This document shows positions 1 through 6,513 of a stretch of 46,867 bases of DNA, piece after piece (position 1 is the first letter of the stretch; every line of letters begins with the position of its first letter). This DNA comes from Peloplasma aerotolerans. GTDB taxonomy: Bacteria; Bacillota_I; Bacilli_A; Acholeplasmatales; Acholeplasmataceae. Made by a program: the position numbers and the translations under genes. The notes beneath the pieces were generated by a model. The model did no database searches. It saw only the letters and a list, made by a program, of their open reading frames with translations, and was not told the DNA's origin. Location: the NCBI RefSeq assembly GCF_030012175.1, contig NZ_JASCXW010000015.1:1-46867 (forward strand), written 5' to 3'.

Positions 1-515
1 CAAGTGTAAAGCGTGGCGTAAGTAACGAACAGGTTTGTGTATTAATTGGAATTGATGAAACCGATCAAATAATAACGAAGGTTATTGGTCAAGGTAATCC
101 ACTTGGAGAAGATATTTACCAAGCCTTACATTCCAAAATTATTACACAAAGTACACTCATTACGGATAGTAAATCCGCTTATAAAGAAGTCTCTACTATG
201 TTAGACTGTGAACTACATCAGATACCTTCTGGAAAACATCGATTAGGTGATTATAATCTAGGAGTTATGAATCAATATCATAGCGAATTAAAATCATGGT
301 TTAAACGGTTCAAAGGTGTTTCGACAAAACACCTTGAAGGGTATTTGATGTGGTTTCGATTCATGAAAAGTCTAAATTATATATTAGATTTTAATCAACA
401 AGAAAGATTTATGCTTAGTTATGTCATATCAAGAGAGACATCGATTAGAAATAGAGACGTTTCTCAACTACCTTTTCCTGTGGATATCTTTAAACCATAT
501 CAACACTTATCTTGA
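1..515 (+). CDS. IS1595-family (ISXO2-like) transposase, 3' part only
   Basis: DDE-type transposase of an insertion sequence. The reading frame is open from base 3 to the TGA at 513-515; the start and the left end of the element lie outside the window. What is seen is the C-terminal catalytic part: 'GIDETD' near the start, 'TDSKSAY' (second acidic residue region, encoded near 165-182), and the family's terminal block with 'LGDYNLGVMNQYHSELKSW', 'FKGVSTKHLEGYL' and 'WFRF'. This Asn/His...LK...F-GVSTK-LE-YL layout is typical of the IS1595 group. I could not find a convincing right terminal inverted repeat after base 515 because the partner end is not visible. Truncation is by the window edge, not by a visible mutation. 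Confidence 0.85.
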   Translation, partial: SVKRGVSNEQVCVLIGIDETDQIITKVIGQGNPLGEDIYQALHSKIITQSTLITDSKSAYKEVSTMLDCELHQIPSGKHRLGDYNLGVMNQYHSELKSWFKRFKGVSTKHLEGYLMWFRFMKSLNYILDFNQQERFMLSYVISRETSIRNRDVSQLPFPVDIFKPYQHLS

Positions 516-598
516 ACACAGCTTTTTAATAAAAAGATGATAATCAAAAAAGCAATTAAAAGACCAACAATAGTTAATAATATAGGTAACCATATCAT
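500..598 (-). CDS. Probable 32-aa hydrophobic membrane peptide
   Basis: Small gene on the minus strand, ATG at 598-596 and TGA at 502-500. It begins MIWLPILLTIVG and ends KSCVQDKC: one transmembrane segment of about 23 residues followed by a short polar, Cys-containing tail. Support is from signals rather than homology: an AAAGGAG Shine-Dalgarno about 9 nt before the ATG, and a consensus promoter (644-622) that would start transcription about 16 nt before the ATG. Its last codons overlap the end of the transposase gene tail-to-tail by 16 bp. I do not recognise the family. It could be a type I toxin-like or regulatory membrane peptide, or the C-terminal tail may be accidental read-in to the IS. 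Confidence 0.5.
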   Translation of the reverse strand: MIWLPILLTIVGLLIAFLIIIFLLKSCVQDKC

Positions 599-621
599 AA
601 AACCACACTCCTTTAATCATG

Positions 622-649
622 ATTATAGTCCTTTTGCTTTCATTGTCAA
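622..649 (-). promoter_or_regulatory. Consensus sigma-A promoter for the small membrane peptide
   Basis: Reading the minus strand, TTGACA (649-644), a 16-bp spacer, then TATAAT (627-622). Both boxes are perfect consensus. The expected start site near 615 lies just before the Shine-Dalgarno of the 32-aa gene. Confidence 0.7.
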
Positions 650-716
650 ATTAAACGGTGTAAAATAGAATATAATCTAAATCTATAATGATTTTGATAT
701 ATATCATATTTATACA

Positions 717-725
717 TGATATAAT
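717..725 (+). promoter_or_regulatory. Extended -10 promoter for the alkA-gnd-zwf operon
   Basis: TGATATAAT (TG + TATAAT at 720-725) lies 18 bp before the proposed ATG. No good -35 is present at 16-18 bp, which an extended -10 can tolerate. The -10 is followed by CATGAT and AAAGG, the same arrangement as in the divergent promoter at 622. Confidence 0.5.
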
Positions 726-742
726 CATGATAAAGGTGAGTG

Positions 743-1366
743 ATGATTTTGAAACAGATCAAGTATTCGCATCAATCAAAAGAAACTAGTTACTTAATAG
801 AAAAAGATCCTACATTAAAAAGTCTCTTTGAGAGAAAAAAAGAAATCATTGTCACTATTGACGATGATTATTTTGTATCTTTAGTTGGCACAATTATCAG
901 TCAACAATTATCATCAAAAGTAGCATCAGTAATTAATAAAAGAGTTTTAGATTACTTTGAAAATGATATGACTACACAAAAAATTATCGATACACCAGAT
1001 GAAGTATTAAGACCTTTGGGATTGTCATTTCCTAAAATTAAATATTTAAAGTCGCTTGCTGAATGCATTACAAATCATACGGTTGACTTATCAAATCTAG
1101 AGAACCTATCGAATGAAGAAGTGATTGAAATGCTTACGAAAATCAAAGGTATAGGTGTTTGGAGTGCTCAAATGTTTTTAATCTTTTCGTTAGGCAGAGA
1201 AGATGTCTTTTCAGTTTTAGATTTAGGTTTAAGAAATGCAGTTAAAACATTATATGAAAATCCTGACTTAACAAACCAAGAGATTGAAATTATAAGTGAA
1301 AAATGGATACCTTATCGCTCGATTGTTTCACATTACTTGTGGCATGCATGGGATAATGAATCTTAA
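743..1366 (+). CDS. DNA-3-methyladenine glycosylase II-like (HhH-GPD)
   Basis: Base-excision repair enzyme of the AlkA/HhH-GPD superfamily, expected to remove alkylated purines from DNA. About 207 aa, the short bacterial form without the N-terminal AlkA domain. The helix-hairpin-helix is at residues 131-145 ('LTKIKGIGVWSAQ') and the catalytic aspartate is D160 in 'FSVLDLGLRN'. An AAAGGTGAG ribosome site at 732-740 precedes three candidate starts: GTG 740 (too close), ATG 743 and TTG 749; I chose the ATG, but TTG 749 has the better spacing. It is first in an operon with pentose-phosphate genes, a grouping without obvious functional logic. Substrate range cannot be read from sequence. Confidence 0.85.
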   Translation: MILKQIKYSHQSKETSYLIEKDPTLKSLFERKKEIIVTIDDDYFVSLVGTIISQQLSSKVASVINKRVLDYFENDMTTQKIIDTPDEVLRPLGLSFPKIKYLKSLAECITNHTVDLSNLENLSNEEVIEMLTKIKGIGVWSAQMFLIFSLGREDVFSVLDLGLRNAVKTLYENPDLTNQEIEIISEKWIPYRSIVSHYLWHAWDNES

Positions 1367-1384
1367 TGAAAAAGGAGAATGAAA

Positions 1385-2284
1385 ATGAAAATTAGATTAA
1401 TTGGATTAGGGAAAATGGGAAGAAGTATTGCTTTAAACTTGAAAGATCACAACCATGAAGTGCTAGGCTATGACATCAAAGAGTCAGCGAGAGACAAATT
1501 TGCTGAACTTAAACTCGATGTTGTTCATGATTTACCAAGTTTACTCAAAAGGGATGAAAAAGAAAGAGCTGTTGTTTTACTGTTTGTCCCAAATGAAGCA
1601 GTTGACTCTGTCTTAGAAAAACTGATTCCTATACTTAATAAAGATGACATTGTCATTGATGGTGGTAATTCTAACTTCAATATTTCTATAAAAAGATATC
1701 ATCTCCTTAAGGGAAAAGGTATTGATTTTGTTGATTTAGGTACAAGCGGTGGTATCAGTGGTGCGAGATATGGGGTTTGCTTAATGGCTGGTGGTAGTAA
1801 AGAAGTAGTAACTTATCTAGAACCTATGTTTAAAGATATATCTCAAGAAAATGGTTATGCTTATGTAGGTAAACCAGGTGCTGGTCATTTTGTAAAAATG
1901 GTACATATTGGTATCGAGTATGGTATGATGCAAGCAATTAGTGAAGGGTTCAGCTTACTCGAAGCTTCTCCATTTGAACTTGACTACGAAGAGATATCAA
2001 GAGCATGGAGCAATGGATCACTAATAGAATCAGCACTCATTAAACATGCACACAATGCTTTTGCTAAAGATAGTCATCTAAATGATCTAGAAGGTAAAAT
2101 CGATGATACTGGTGAAGGTATGTGGATGATTGAAGAAGCATTAAAATACAAAGTATCATTACCAGTGATTACACAATCACTTTATGCAAGATATAAATCA
2201 AAAGATAATCGCTTATTTGGAGAAAAAGTGGTTGCAGCAATGAGAAAGGAATTCGGTGGTCATGCCGTCTATAGGAAAAAATGA
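1385..2284 (+). CDS. 6-phosphogluconate dehydrogenase, decarboxylating, short form
   Basis: Oxidises 6-phosphogluconate to ribulose 5-phosphate and CO2 in the oxidative pentose phosphate pathway. At 299 aa it is the short (YqeC/GndA-type) class rather than the ~470-480 aa class, a copy of which is also present at 35716. Visible motifs: Rossmann GLGKMG at residues 7-12, 'DGGNSNF', the substrate loop 'GTSGGISGA' and the catalytic stretch 'HFVKMVHIGIEYG' (Lys and His/Asn region). The upstream in-frame ATG at 1379 lies 1 nt after the GGAG Shine-Dalgarno (1374-1377), so ATG 1385 with 7-nt spacing is the start. It overlaps zwf by an ATGA, indicating translational coupling with the preceding enzyme of the same pathway. 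NAD versus NADP preference is not clear. Confidence 0.9.
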   Translation: MKIRLIGLGKMGRSIALNLKDHNHEVLGYDIKESARDKFAELKLDVVHDLPSLLKRDEKERAVVLLFVPNEAVDSVLEKLIPILNKDDIVIDGGNSNFNISIKRYHLLKGKGIDFVDLGTSGGISGARYGVCLMAGGSKEVVTYLEPMFKDISQENGYAYVGKPGAGHFVKMVHIGIEYGMMQAISEGFSLLEASPFELDYEEISRAWSNGSLIESALIKHAHNAFAKDSHLNDLEGKIDDTGEGMWMIEEALKYKVSLPVITQSLYARYKSKDNRLFGEKVVAAMRKEFGGHAVYRKK

Positions 2285-3645
2285 AGAAACTGATTATAAC
2301 AATTTTTGGTTCTACAGGTGACCTAACATCTAGAAAGTTATTACCTGCACTCTCAAAGCTTTTTGTTGAAAAGCAAATTCCTGAGGAAACATTAATTATA
2401 GCATTAGGCAGAAAAGAGTATGATACAGATAGCTATCTTAAGCAAATGAAGCATAATTCTGCATCAGATTTAGATTCAGACATCTTAAAGAAACTGGTTA
2501 AGTATCTAAAACTTGATATTACTGATTTAAAACAATACAAACCATTAGTAGATTTAATTCAAGAGCACAAAGATTCAAAAACAAGAGAATTATATTATTT
2601 AGCTATAGGACCTGAATTGTTTCCTATTGTTTCAACTAACATTAATGCATCGAGCTTAGTAGAAATGGGAAATAAAAACCAGTCTATTATATTTGAAAAA
2701 CCTTTTGGACATGATCTGAAAAGTGCTAAAGAGATTAACGAAATGCTTTGGAGTTGTTTTGATGAAAAACAAATTTATCGTATTGATCACTATTTAGGAA
2801 AAGAAATGATTCAAAACATTATGATGGTACGATTTGCAAATCGGATATTTGAAGATATCTGGCATAATCGTACGATTAAAAATGTTAAGATTATTGCTAA
2901 AGAAACCGATGGTGTACTAGGTAGAGCAGGTTATTATGATACTTCAGGTGCATTAAAAGATATGGTCCAAAGCCATTTGCTGCAAATGCTGAGTTTGATT
3001 GCTATGGATGTGCCTTTATCTTATTTTAGTGAGGATGTAAAAAACGAAAAAGTTCAAGTCCTTAAACATTTAAGTTTTGATAAAGACTTGATGTTATGTG
3101 GACAATATGATGGCTATCTTGAAGAAGATAACATACCAAATGATTCAAAAACAGAGACATTTGTCTTTCTAAAAACATTTGTGAATACACCAAGATTTAA
3201 AGGTGTACCTTTTTACTTGATGACAGGTAAAAAATTAGATCAAAAAGAATCGGTTATTATTATCGAGTTTGAAGAGACAAATGAACAAAGGAAATGGGAT
3301 TTACCACTTTCAACAAACAAACTTTATATTAAAATCGCTCCACTAGATGGTGTCGGTCTTATTTTAAATTCAAAAGTACCTGGGTTAAGAGATGATGTTG
3401 AAACAGTTGAATTAGAGTATTGTATCGCATGCAATGCAGTAGGCAACATGTCAGAAGCATATGAGAAACTACTTTTAGATATACACAACCACCACAAAAC
3501 TTTATTTACAAGATGGGATGAAATTGAGTATGCATGGCATTTTATTGAACAAGTAGATAAAGATAAAAAAGATCCTATCAAATATAAGAATTTCGAAGCA
3601 TTAGAAGAAGAAATACTTAACATGACAGGAGAGAAAATGAAATGA
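2281..3645 (+). CDS. zwf: Glucose-6-phosphate 1-dehydrogenase
   Basis: Oxidises glucose 6-phosphate to 6-phosphogluconolactone with NAD(P)H production, the entry step of the oxidative pentose phosphate pathway. 454 aa, slightly shorter than typical (~490). Key elements: nucleotide site GSTGDLTSRKL (10-20), 'EKPFG' (139-143), the substrate signature RIDHYLGK (167-174), and 'DMVQSHLLQM' carrying the catalytic His (about H232). It starts at an ATG overlapping the stop of the short 6-phosphogluconate dehydrogenase, so both oxidative steps are coupled. No 6-phosphogluconolactonase gene is seen next to it; the lactone may hydrolyse spontaneously or the gene is elsewhere. Confidence 0.95.
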   Translation: MKKLIITIFGSTGDLTSRKLLPALSKLFVEKQIPEETLIIALGRKEYDTDSYLKQMKHNSASDLDSDILKKLVKYLKLDITDLKQYKPLVDLIQEHKDSKTRELYYLAIGPELFPIVSTNINASSLVEMGNKNQSIIFEKPFGHDLKSAKEINEMLWSCFDEKQIYRIDHYLGKEMIQNIMMVRFANRIFEDIWHNRTIKNVKIIAKETDGVLGRAGYYDTSGALKDMVQSHLLQMLSLIAMDVPLSYFSEDVKNEKVQVLKHLSFDKDLMLCGQYDGYLEEDNIPNDSKTETFVFLKTFVNTPRFKGVPFYLMTGKKLDQKESVIIIEFEETNEQRKWDLPLSTNKLYIKIAPLDGVGLILNSKVPGLRDDVETVELEYCIACNAVGNMSEAYEKLLLDIHNHHKTLFTRWDEIEYAWHFIEQVDKDKKDPIKYKNFEALEEEILNMTGEKMK

Positions 3646-4262
3646 AAGTCTATGATGTTTCAATGACTATATCTAAAAACATACAAGTTTATAAAAATAA
3701 ACCGGAGAAAAAACCTACATTTGAAGTTGTTTCTGACTTCGATTATGCTTCAAGTCATGAAACCAACATGACGTTTAATTTGCACACAGGAACGCATATG
3801 GATTTTCCACTACATATGATACCTTTCGGAGAAACATCTGATACTCTAGATTTAGCAAGATTGATTAGAGAAGTTAAAGTTTTTGATTTATCTCATTTAA
3901 AAGATTGCATCGATATCAAAGATGTTGAAAAACTTGACATTCAAAAAGATGATTTTGTACTGTTCAAAACCAAAAATAGTGAAGAAGAAAACTTTAATTT
4001 CAAATTTATATACTTAAATGACAAAGCAAGTAAATACCTAGCTGAAAGAAAAATTAAAGGTGTTGGAGTTGATGGTTTAGGTGTTGAAAGAGATCAACCC
4101 AATCATCCTACCCACAAAACATTATTTAAACATGATATTATCATCATAGAAGGATTAAGACTGAAAGAAGTTAATGAAGGTGTCTATATGATGTATGCAC
4201 TTCCCATTAAAATTAAAGGTGTTGATGCATTACCATTAAGTGTTATATTAACCAAGGAGTAA
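3642..4262 (+). CDS. Cyclase-family metal hydrolase (kynurenine formamidase-like)
   Basis: Member of the cyclase family (PF04199), metal-dependent amide or ester hydrolases that include kynurenine formamidase. 206 aa, the usual length. The metal signature HTGTHMDFPLH is at residues 48-58, and a second conserved stretch 'GVGVDGLGVERD' follows near residue 140. The start ATG overlaps the zwf stop, with AGGAGAG about 8 nt upstream. No tryptophan-degradation gene is nearby, so a true kynurenine formamidase role is doubtful; position directly after zwf might hint at a lactone-like substrate, but that is only a guess. Confidence 0.8.
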   Translation: MKVYDVSMTISKNIQVYKNKPEKKPTFEVVSDFDYASSHETNMTFNLHTGTHMDFPLHMIPFGETSDTLDLARLIREVKVFDLSHLKDCIDIKDVEKLDIQKDDFVLFKTKNSEEENFNFKFIYLNDKASKYLAERKIKGVGVDGLGVERDQPNHPTHKTLFKHDIIIIEGLRLKEVNEGVYMMYALPIKIKGVDALPLSVILTKE

Positions 4263-4265
4263 AAC

Positions 4266-4817
4266 ATGATTAGATCAGCAACTTATAATGATTTAACACA
4301 AGTATGGCAGTTAAGATTAGAAACAGCTCAACTATTGAAAGATCGCAAGATTGATCAATGGCAATATGAAAACCCTTCATATGAAACCATAAAAAAAGAT
4401 ATCGAAAACAACGAATTCTTTGTTTATGAAGAACAAGGTGTTATTTTAGGTATGATATCTATTAAAAGTGGTATTGAACGCACCTATAATGTGATCTATG
4501 ATGGAAAATGGGGTTATGATCTACCTTACTTAACTATTCATAGATTAGCAGTTAAAAGAAGTCTATTAGGCCAAACAGTTGCTAAAGAACTGATGCAATT
4601 TGCAGAAGAACTAGGCAAATCAAAAGGTATTTATTATATAAGAATTGATACACATGAAAAAAATAGATATGCTATTAGATTATTTGAATCCTTTGAATAT
4701 ATCAAAAGAGGATGGATTATGCTAGACGATAAAGAAGGTGACCTTAAAAGGTTAGCCTATGATAAGAAACTAAAGGAGGATATGCATGAAGATCTGGATA
4801 GATATGACAATGCTTAA
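4266..4817 (+). CDS. GNAT-family N-acetyltransferase
   Basis: Acetyl-CoA dependent acyltransferase of the GNAT superfamily, 183 aa, substrate unknown. It begins 'MIRSATYNDLTQVWQLR', a classic GNAT beta1-alpha1, and has the motif A region 'LTIHRLAVKRSLLGQTVAKELM' (split here; acetyl-CoA pyrophosphate loop approximates R/Q-x-x-G/L-x-A), then 'IRIDTHEKNRYAIRLFESF' typical of motif B. The start follows AAGGAG by 6 nt. Its last 32 bp overlap the next gene, whose Shine-Dalgarno lies inside this coding sequence, so the two are probably translationally linked. Confidence 0.8.
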   Translation: MIRSATYNDLTQVWQLRLETAQLLKDRKIDQWQYENPSYETIKKDIENNEFFVYEEQGVILGMISIKSGIERTYNVIYDGKWGYDLPYLTIHRLAVKRSLLGQTVAKELMQFAEELGKSKGIYYIRIDTHEKNRYAIRLFESFEYIKRGWIMLDDKEGDLKRLAYDKKLKEDMHEDLDRYDNA

Positions 4818-5703
4818 AGATGAACATTTTGATTATTTCGTTGAAAAATATCCAAAAATAACTTTCGAAAGCAATATAGAAAATGCATACGATGCTGACG
4901 CAATCTTTTGTATGCCAGGAATTGCTATTAAAAATAAACTAGAATTATTTCCAAATTTGAAGTGGATTCAATTATTGACCGCAGGATATGATCCTGTAGA
5001 TGTCGATTATATACACCAAAGAAACATAGTGTTAACCAATGCAAAGGATGTCTTTAGCATCCAAATTGCAGAGGATGTCATTTCCAAGATTTTGTATTTC
5101 AATAAAAACATAAAAGCTTATGCAAAACAAATGGAAAATGGACTTTGGAAACACCATAAAGTCGATTACGAAATCTCATTATCAACTATAGGGATTATTG
5201 GAACAGGCTCTATTGGTCTAGAAGTTGCTAAAAGATTAAAAGCATTTGAGACAAATGTTGTTGGTTATAAAAGAACAAGAGTAGACTTACCTTACTTTGA
5301 TAAAATATATTATGGTAAAGAAGGACTACATCAAGTCTTAAAAGAAAGCGATTATGTAATCATCTCACTACCCCTTAATAAAAATACTTATCATCTCATC
5401 GGGAAAAAAGAACTAGAAATGATGAAACCAAGTGCATTACTAATCAATGTGGCAAGAGGTGATATCATTAATCAAGATGCTTTAGCAGAAGCACTAAGCA
5501 AAAAAACGATTAGAGGAGCTGGGTTAGATGTAACCTCTCCGGAACCCTTACCAAGTAATCATCTTCTATGGAAATTAGACAATGTCTTCATTACACCTCA
5601 CAATTCTAGTTCGGGACCTTACATGATTCATAGATTAATTGATGAGGTCGATGATACTTTAAAGAGATATATAAACGAGCAAGAACTAGATAATACGATT
5701 TAG
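4786..5703 (+). CDS. D-2-hydroxyacid dehydrogenase
   Basis: NAD(P)-dependent reduction of a 2-ketoacid to a D-2-hydroxyacid, in the phosphoglycerate/glyoxylate/lactate dehydrogenase family. 305 aa. The Rossmann motif GTGSIG is at residues 139-144; the catalytic triad is visible as R224 ('NVARGD'), E253 ('SPEPLP') and H272 ('TPHNSS'). A strong AAAGGAGG lies 7 nt before the ATG. It is the last gene of the 743-5703 operon and is followed directly by a hairpin terminator. The natural substrate cannot be deduced; no serine-biosynthesis genes accompany it, so it is unlikely to be SerA. Confidence 0.88.
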   Translation: MKIWIDMTMLKDEHFDYFVEKYPKITFESNIENAYDADAIFCMPGIAIKNKLELFPNLKWIQLLTAGYDPVDVDYIHQRNIVLTNAKDVFSIQIAEDVISKILYFNKNIKAYAKQMENGLWKHHKVDYEISLSTIGIIGTGSIGLEVAKRLKAFETNVVGYKRTRVDLPYFDKIYYGKEGLHQVLKESDYVIISLPLNKNTYHLIGKKELEMMKPSALLINVARGDIINQDALAEALSKKTIRGAGLDVTSPEPLPSNHLLWKLDNVFITPHNSSSGPYMIHRLIDEVDDTLKRYINEQELDNTI

Positions 5704-5711
5704 CACGTAGT

Positions 5712-5736
5712 GCCTATGATATATCATAGGCTTTTT
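5712..5736 (+). terminator. Rho-independent terminator of the zwf operon
   Basis: Perfect palindrome GCCTATGATATATCATAGGC (5712-5731) directly followed by TTTTT (5732-5736), 9 bp after the stop codon. Confidence 0.9.
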
Positions 5737-5772
5737 AAATTATGTTAAAAAACCGTTTACATTTTAAAAATG

Positions 5773-5800
5773 TTGACATAATCTTAATATATGATAGAAT
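5773..5800 (+). promoter_or_regulatory. Promoter of the acc-fab operon
   Basis: TTGACA (5773-5778), 16-bp spacer, TAGAAT (5795-5800) with an upstream TG (5792-5793) making an extended -10. Predicted start near 5807, leaving a leader of about 260 nt before accB. Confidence 0.8.
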
Positions 5801-5806
5801 AAATGC

Positions 5807-6066
5807 AGGTATATTCTTTGAATTTCAAATCATTTGAAATGCAAAGCGAAAGGGGTGCTGCTTCAAGCAATGGAATGGTAGTTTATTTCGTTGATTTAGA
5901 GGGGATTATTTTTTGAAACATACTCGATAAATAAACTGTCATTTGAGTTTTAAACATCTTAAATACTATCTAGTCTAATCAAGACGATTTGAACACACCT
6001 TACAGATAGATTTTCGGTGAAGAAATGATTTAAAAAAACAAATGAAAAGTGAAATGGTACATATAT
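5807..6066 (+). promoter_or_regulatory. Structured 5' leader of accB
   Basis: Gene-free stretch of about 260 nt between the acc promoter and accB. It holds a long hairpin at 5816-5846 (CTTTG/CAAAG outer stem, one mismatch, then ATTTCAAAT-C-ATTTGAAAT), a pairing AGTTTATTT (about 5880-5888) with AAATAAACT (about 5930-5938) enclosing ~40 nt, and a small hairpin GTCT-AATCA-AGAC near 5973-5985. No terminator-like U-run was seen inside. It does not match a riboswitch class that I recognise. The accB ribosome site is weak, so translation control through this leader is plausible. Confidence 0.45.
5817..5829 (+). promoter_or_regulatory. FabT-like operator
   Basis: TTTGAATTTCAAA, a perfect inverted repeat TTTGA-N3-TCAAA about 10 bp downstream of the predicted start site. 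Known FabT (MarR-family, acyl-ACP-dependent fatty-acid repressor) sites of streptococci and lactococci have this half-site pair with the same 3-bp centre. A further TTTGA half-site follows at 5833, and a one-mismatch copy TTTGA-GTT-TTAAA lies at 5942-5954. No fabT gene is in the window, so the regulator is inferred. Confidence 0.5.
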
Positions 6067-6513
6067 ATGACAATTAAAGAAATACAAAACATCATCAAAG
6101 ATTTCGAGAGTTCATCTTTGATGTCTCTTGAACTGGAAATGGATAATTTTAAATTAAGACTCTCGAAAAATAAGGACAACCATATTGTTGTCAATGGAGA
6201 ATCAAAAGAAGAGGACAATGGAAAACAAACTAACAGTCAACAAGCTCAGTTAAAACAAAACAATCAAAACGTTATTCAATCACCACTCGTAGGAACCTTT
6301 TATGCATCTGCTACACCTAACGGAAAACCTTTCGTTGAAGTTGGTCAGCAAGTTAAAAAAGGTCAAGTCGTGTGTATTATAGAAGCGATGAAAATTATGA
6401 ACGAAATAACATCCCCTTTTGACGGTGTCATTAAGGAAGTTTTTGTGCATAATGGTGAAGTCGTTGGATATAATCATACACTGATGCGTGTCGGTGACAA
6501 AAATGAAAAATAA
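6067..6513 (+). CDS. accB: Biotin carboxyl carrier protein of acetyl-CoA carboxylase
   Basis: Carries biotin between the carboxylase and carboxyltransferase sites during malonyl-CoA formation. 148 aa. The N-terminus 'MTIKEIQNIIKDFE' matches the AccB start; a Gln/Asn-rich linker spans residues 45-70; the biotinyl domain (71-143) carries EAMKIM with the target lysine K109. The open frame extends upstream to a GTG at 6049, but family alignment favours ATG 6067. No clear Shine-Dalgarno precedes it, unusual here and compatible with leader control. First gene of the accBCDA-fabHDGFZ-birA operon; its end overlaps accC by 11 nt. Confidence 0.93.
   Translation: MTIKEIQNIIKDFESSSLMSLELEMDNFKLRLSKNKDNHIVVNGESKEEDNGKQTNSQQAQLKQNNQNVIQSPLVGTFYASATPNGKPFVEVGQQVKKGQVVCIIEAMKIMNEITSPFDGVIKEVFVHNGEVVGYNHTLMRVGDKNEK

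Noticed and set aside
3324-3623. Minus-strand open frame of 99 codons inside zwf
   Set aside because: Antisense to a strongly conserved gene, no ribosome site or promoter, composition typical of a shadow frame.
5854-5882. Possible short leader peptide (GTG start after AAAGGGG) in the accB leader
   Set aside because: Only eight codons, with no regulatory codon bias; not enough to support a feature.
5737-6066. FapR operator or T-box in the acc-fab leader
   Set aside because: No FapR-type TTAGTACC/GGTACTAA palindrome and no T-box sequence (TGGNACCGCG) was found; only the FabT-like palindrome remained.
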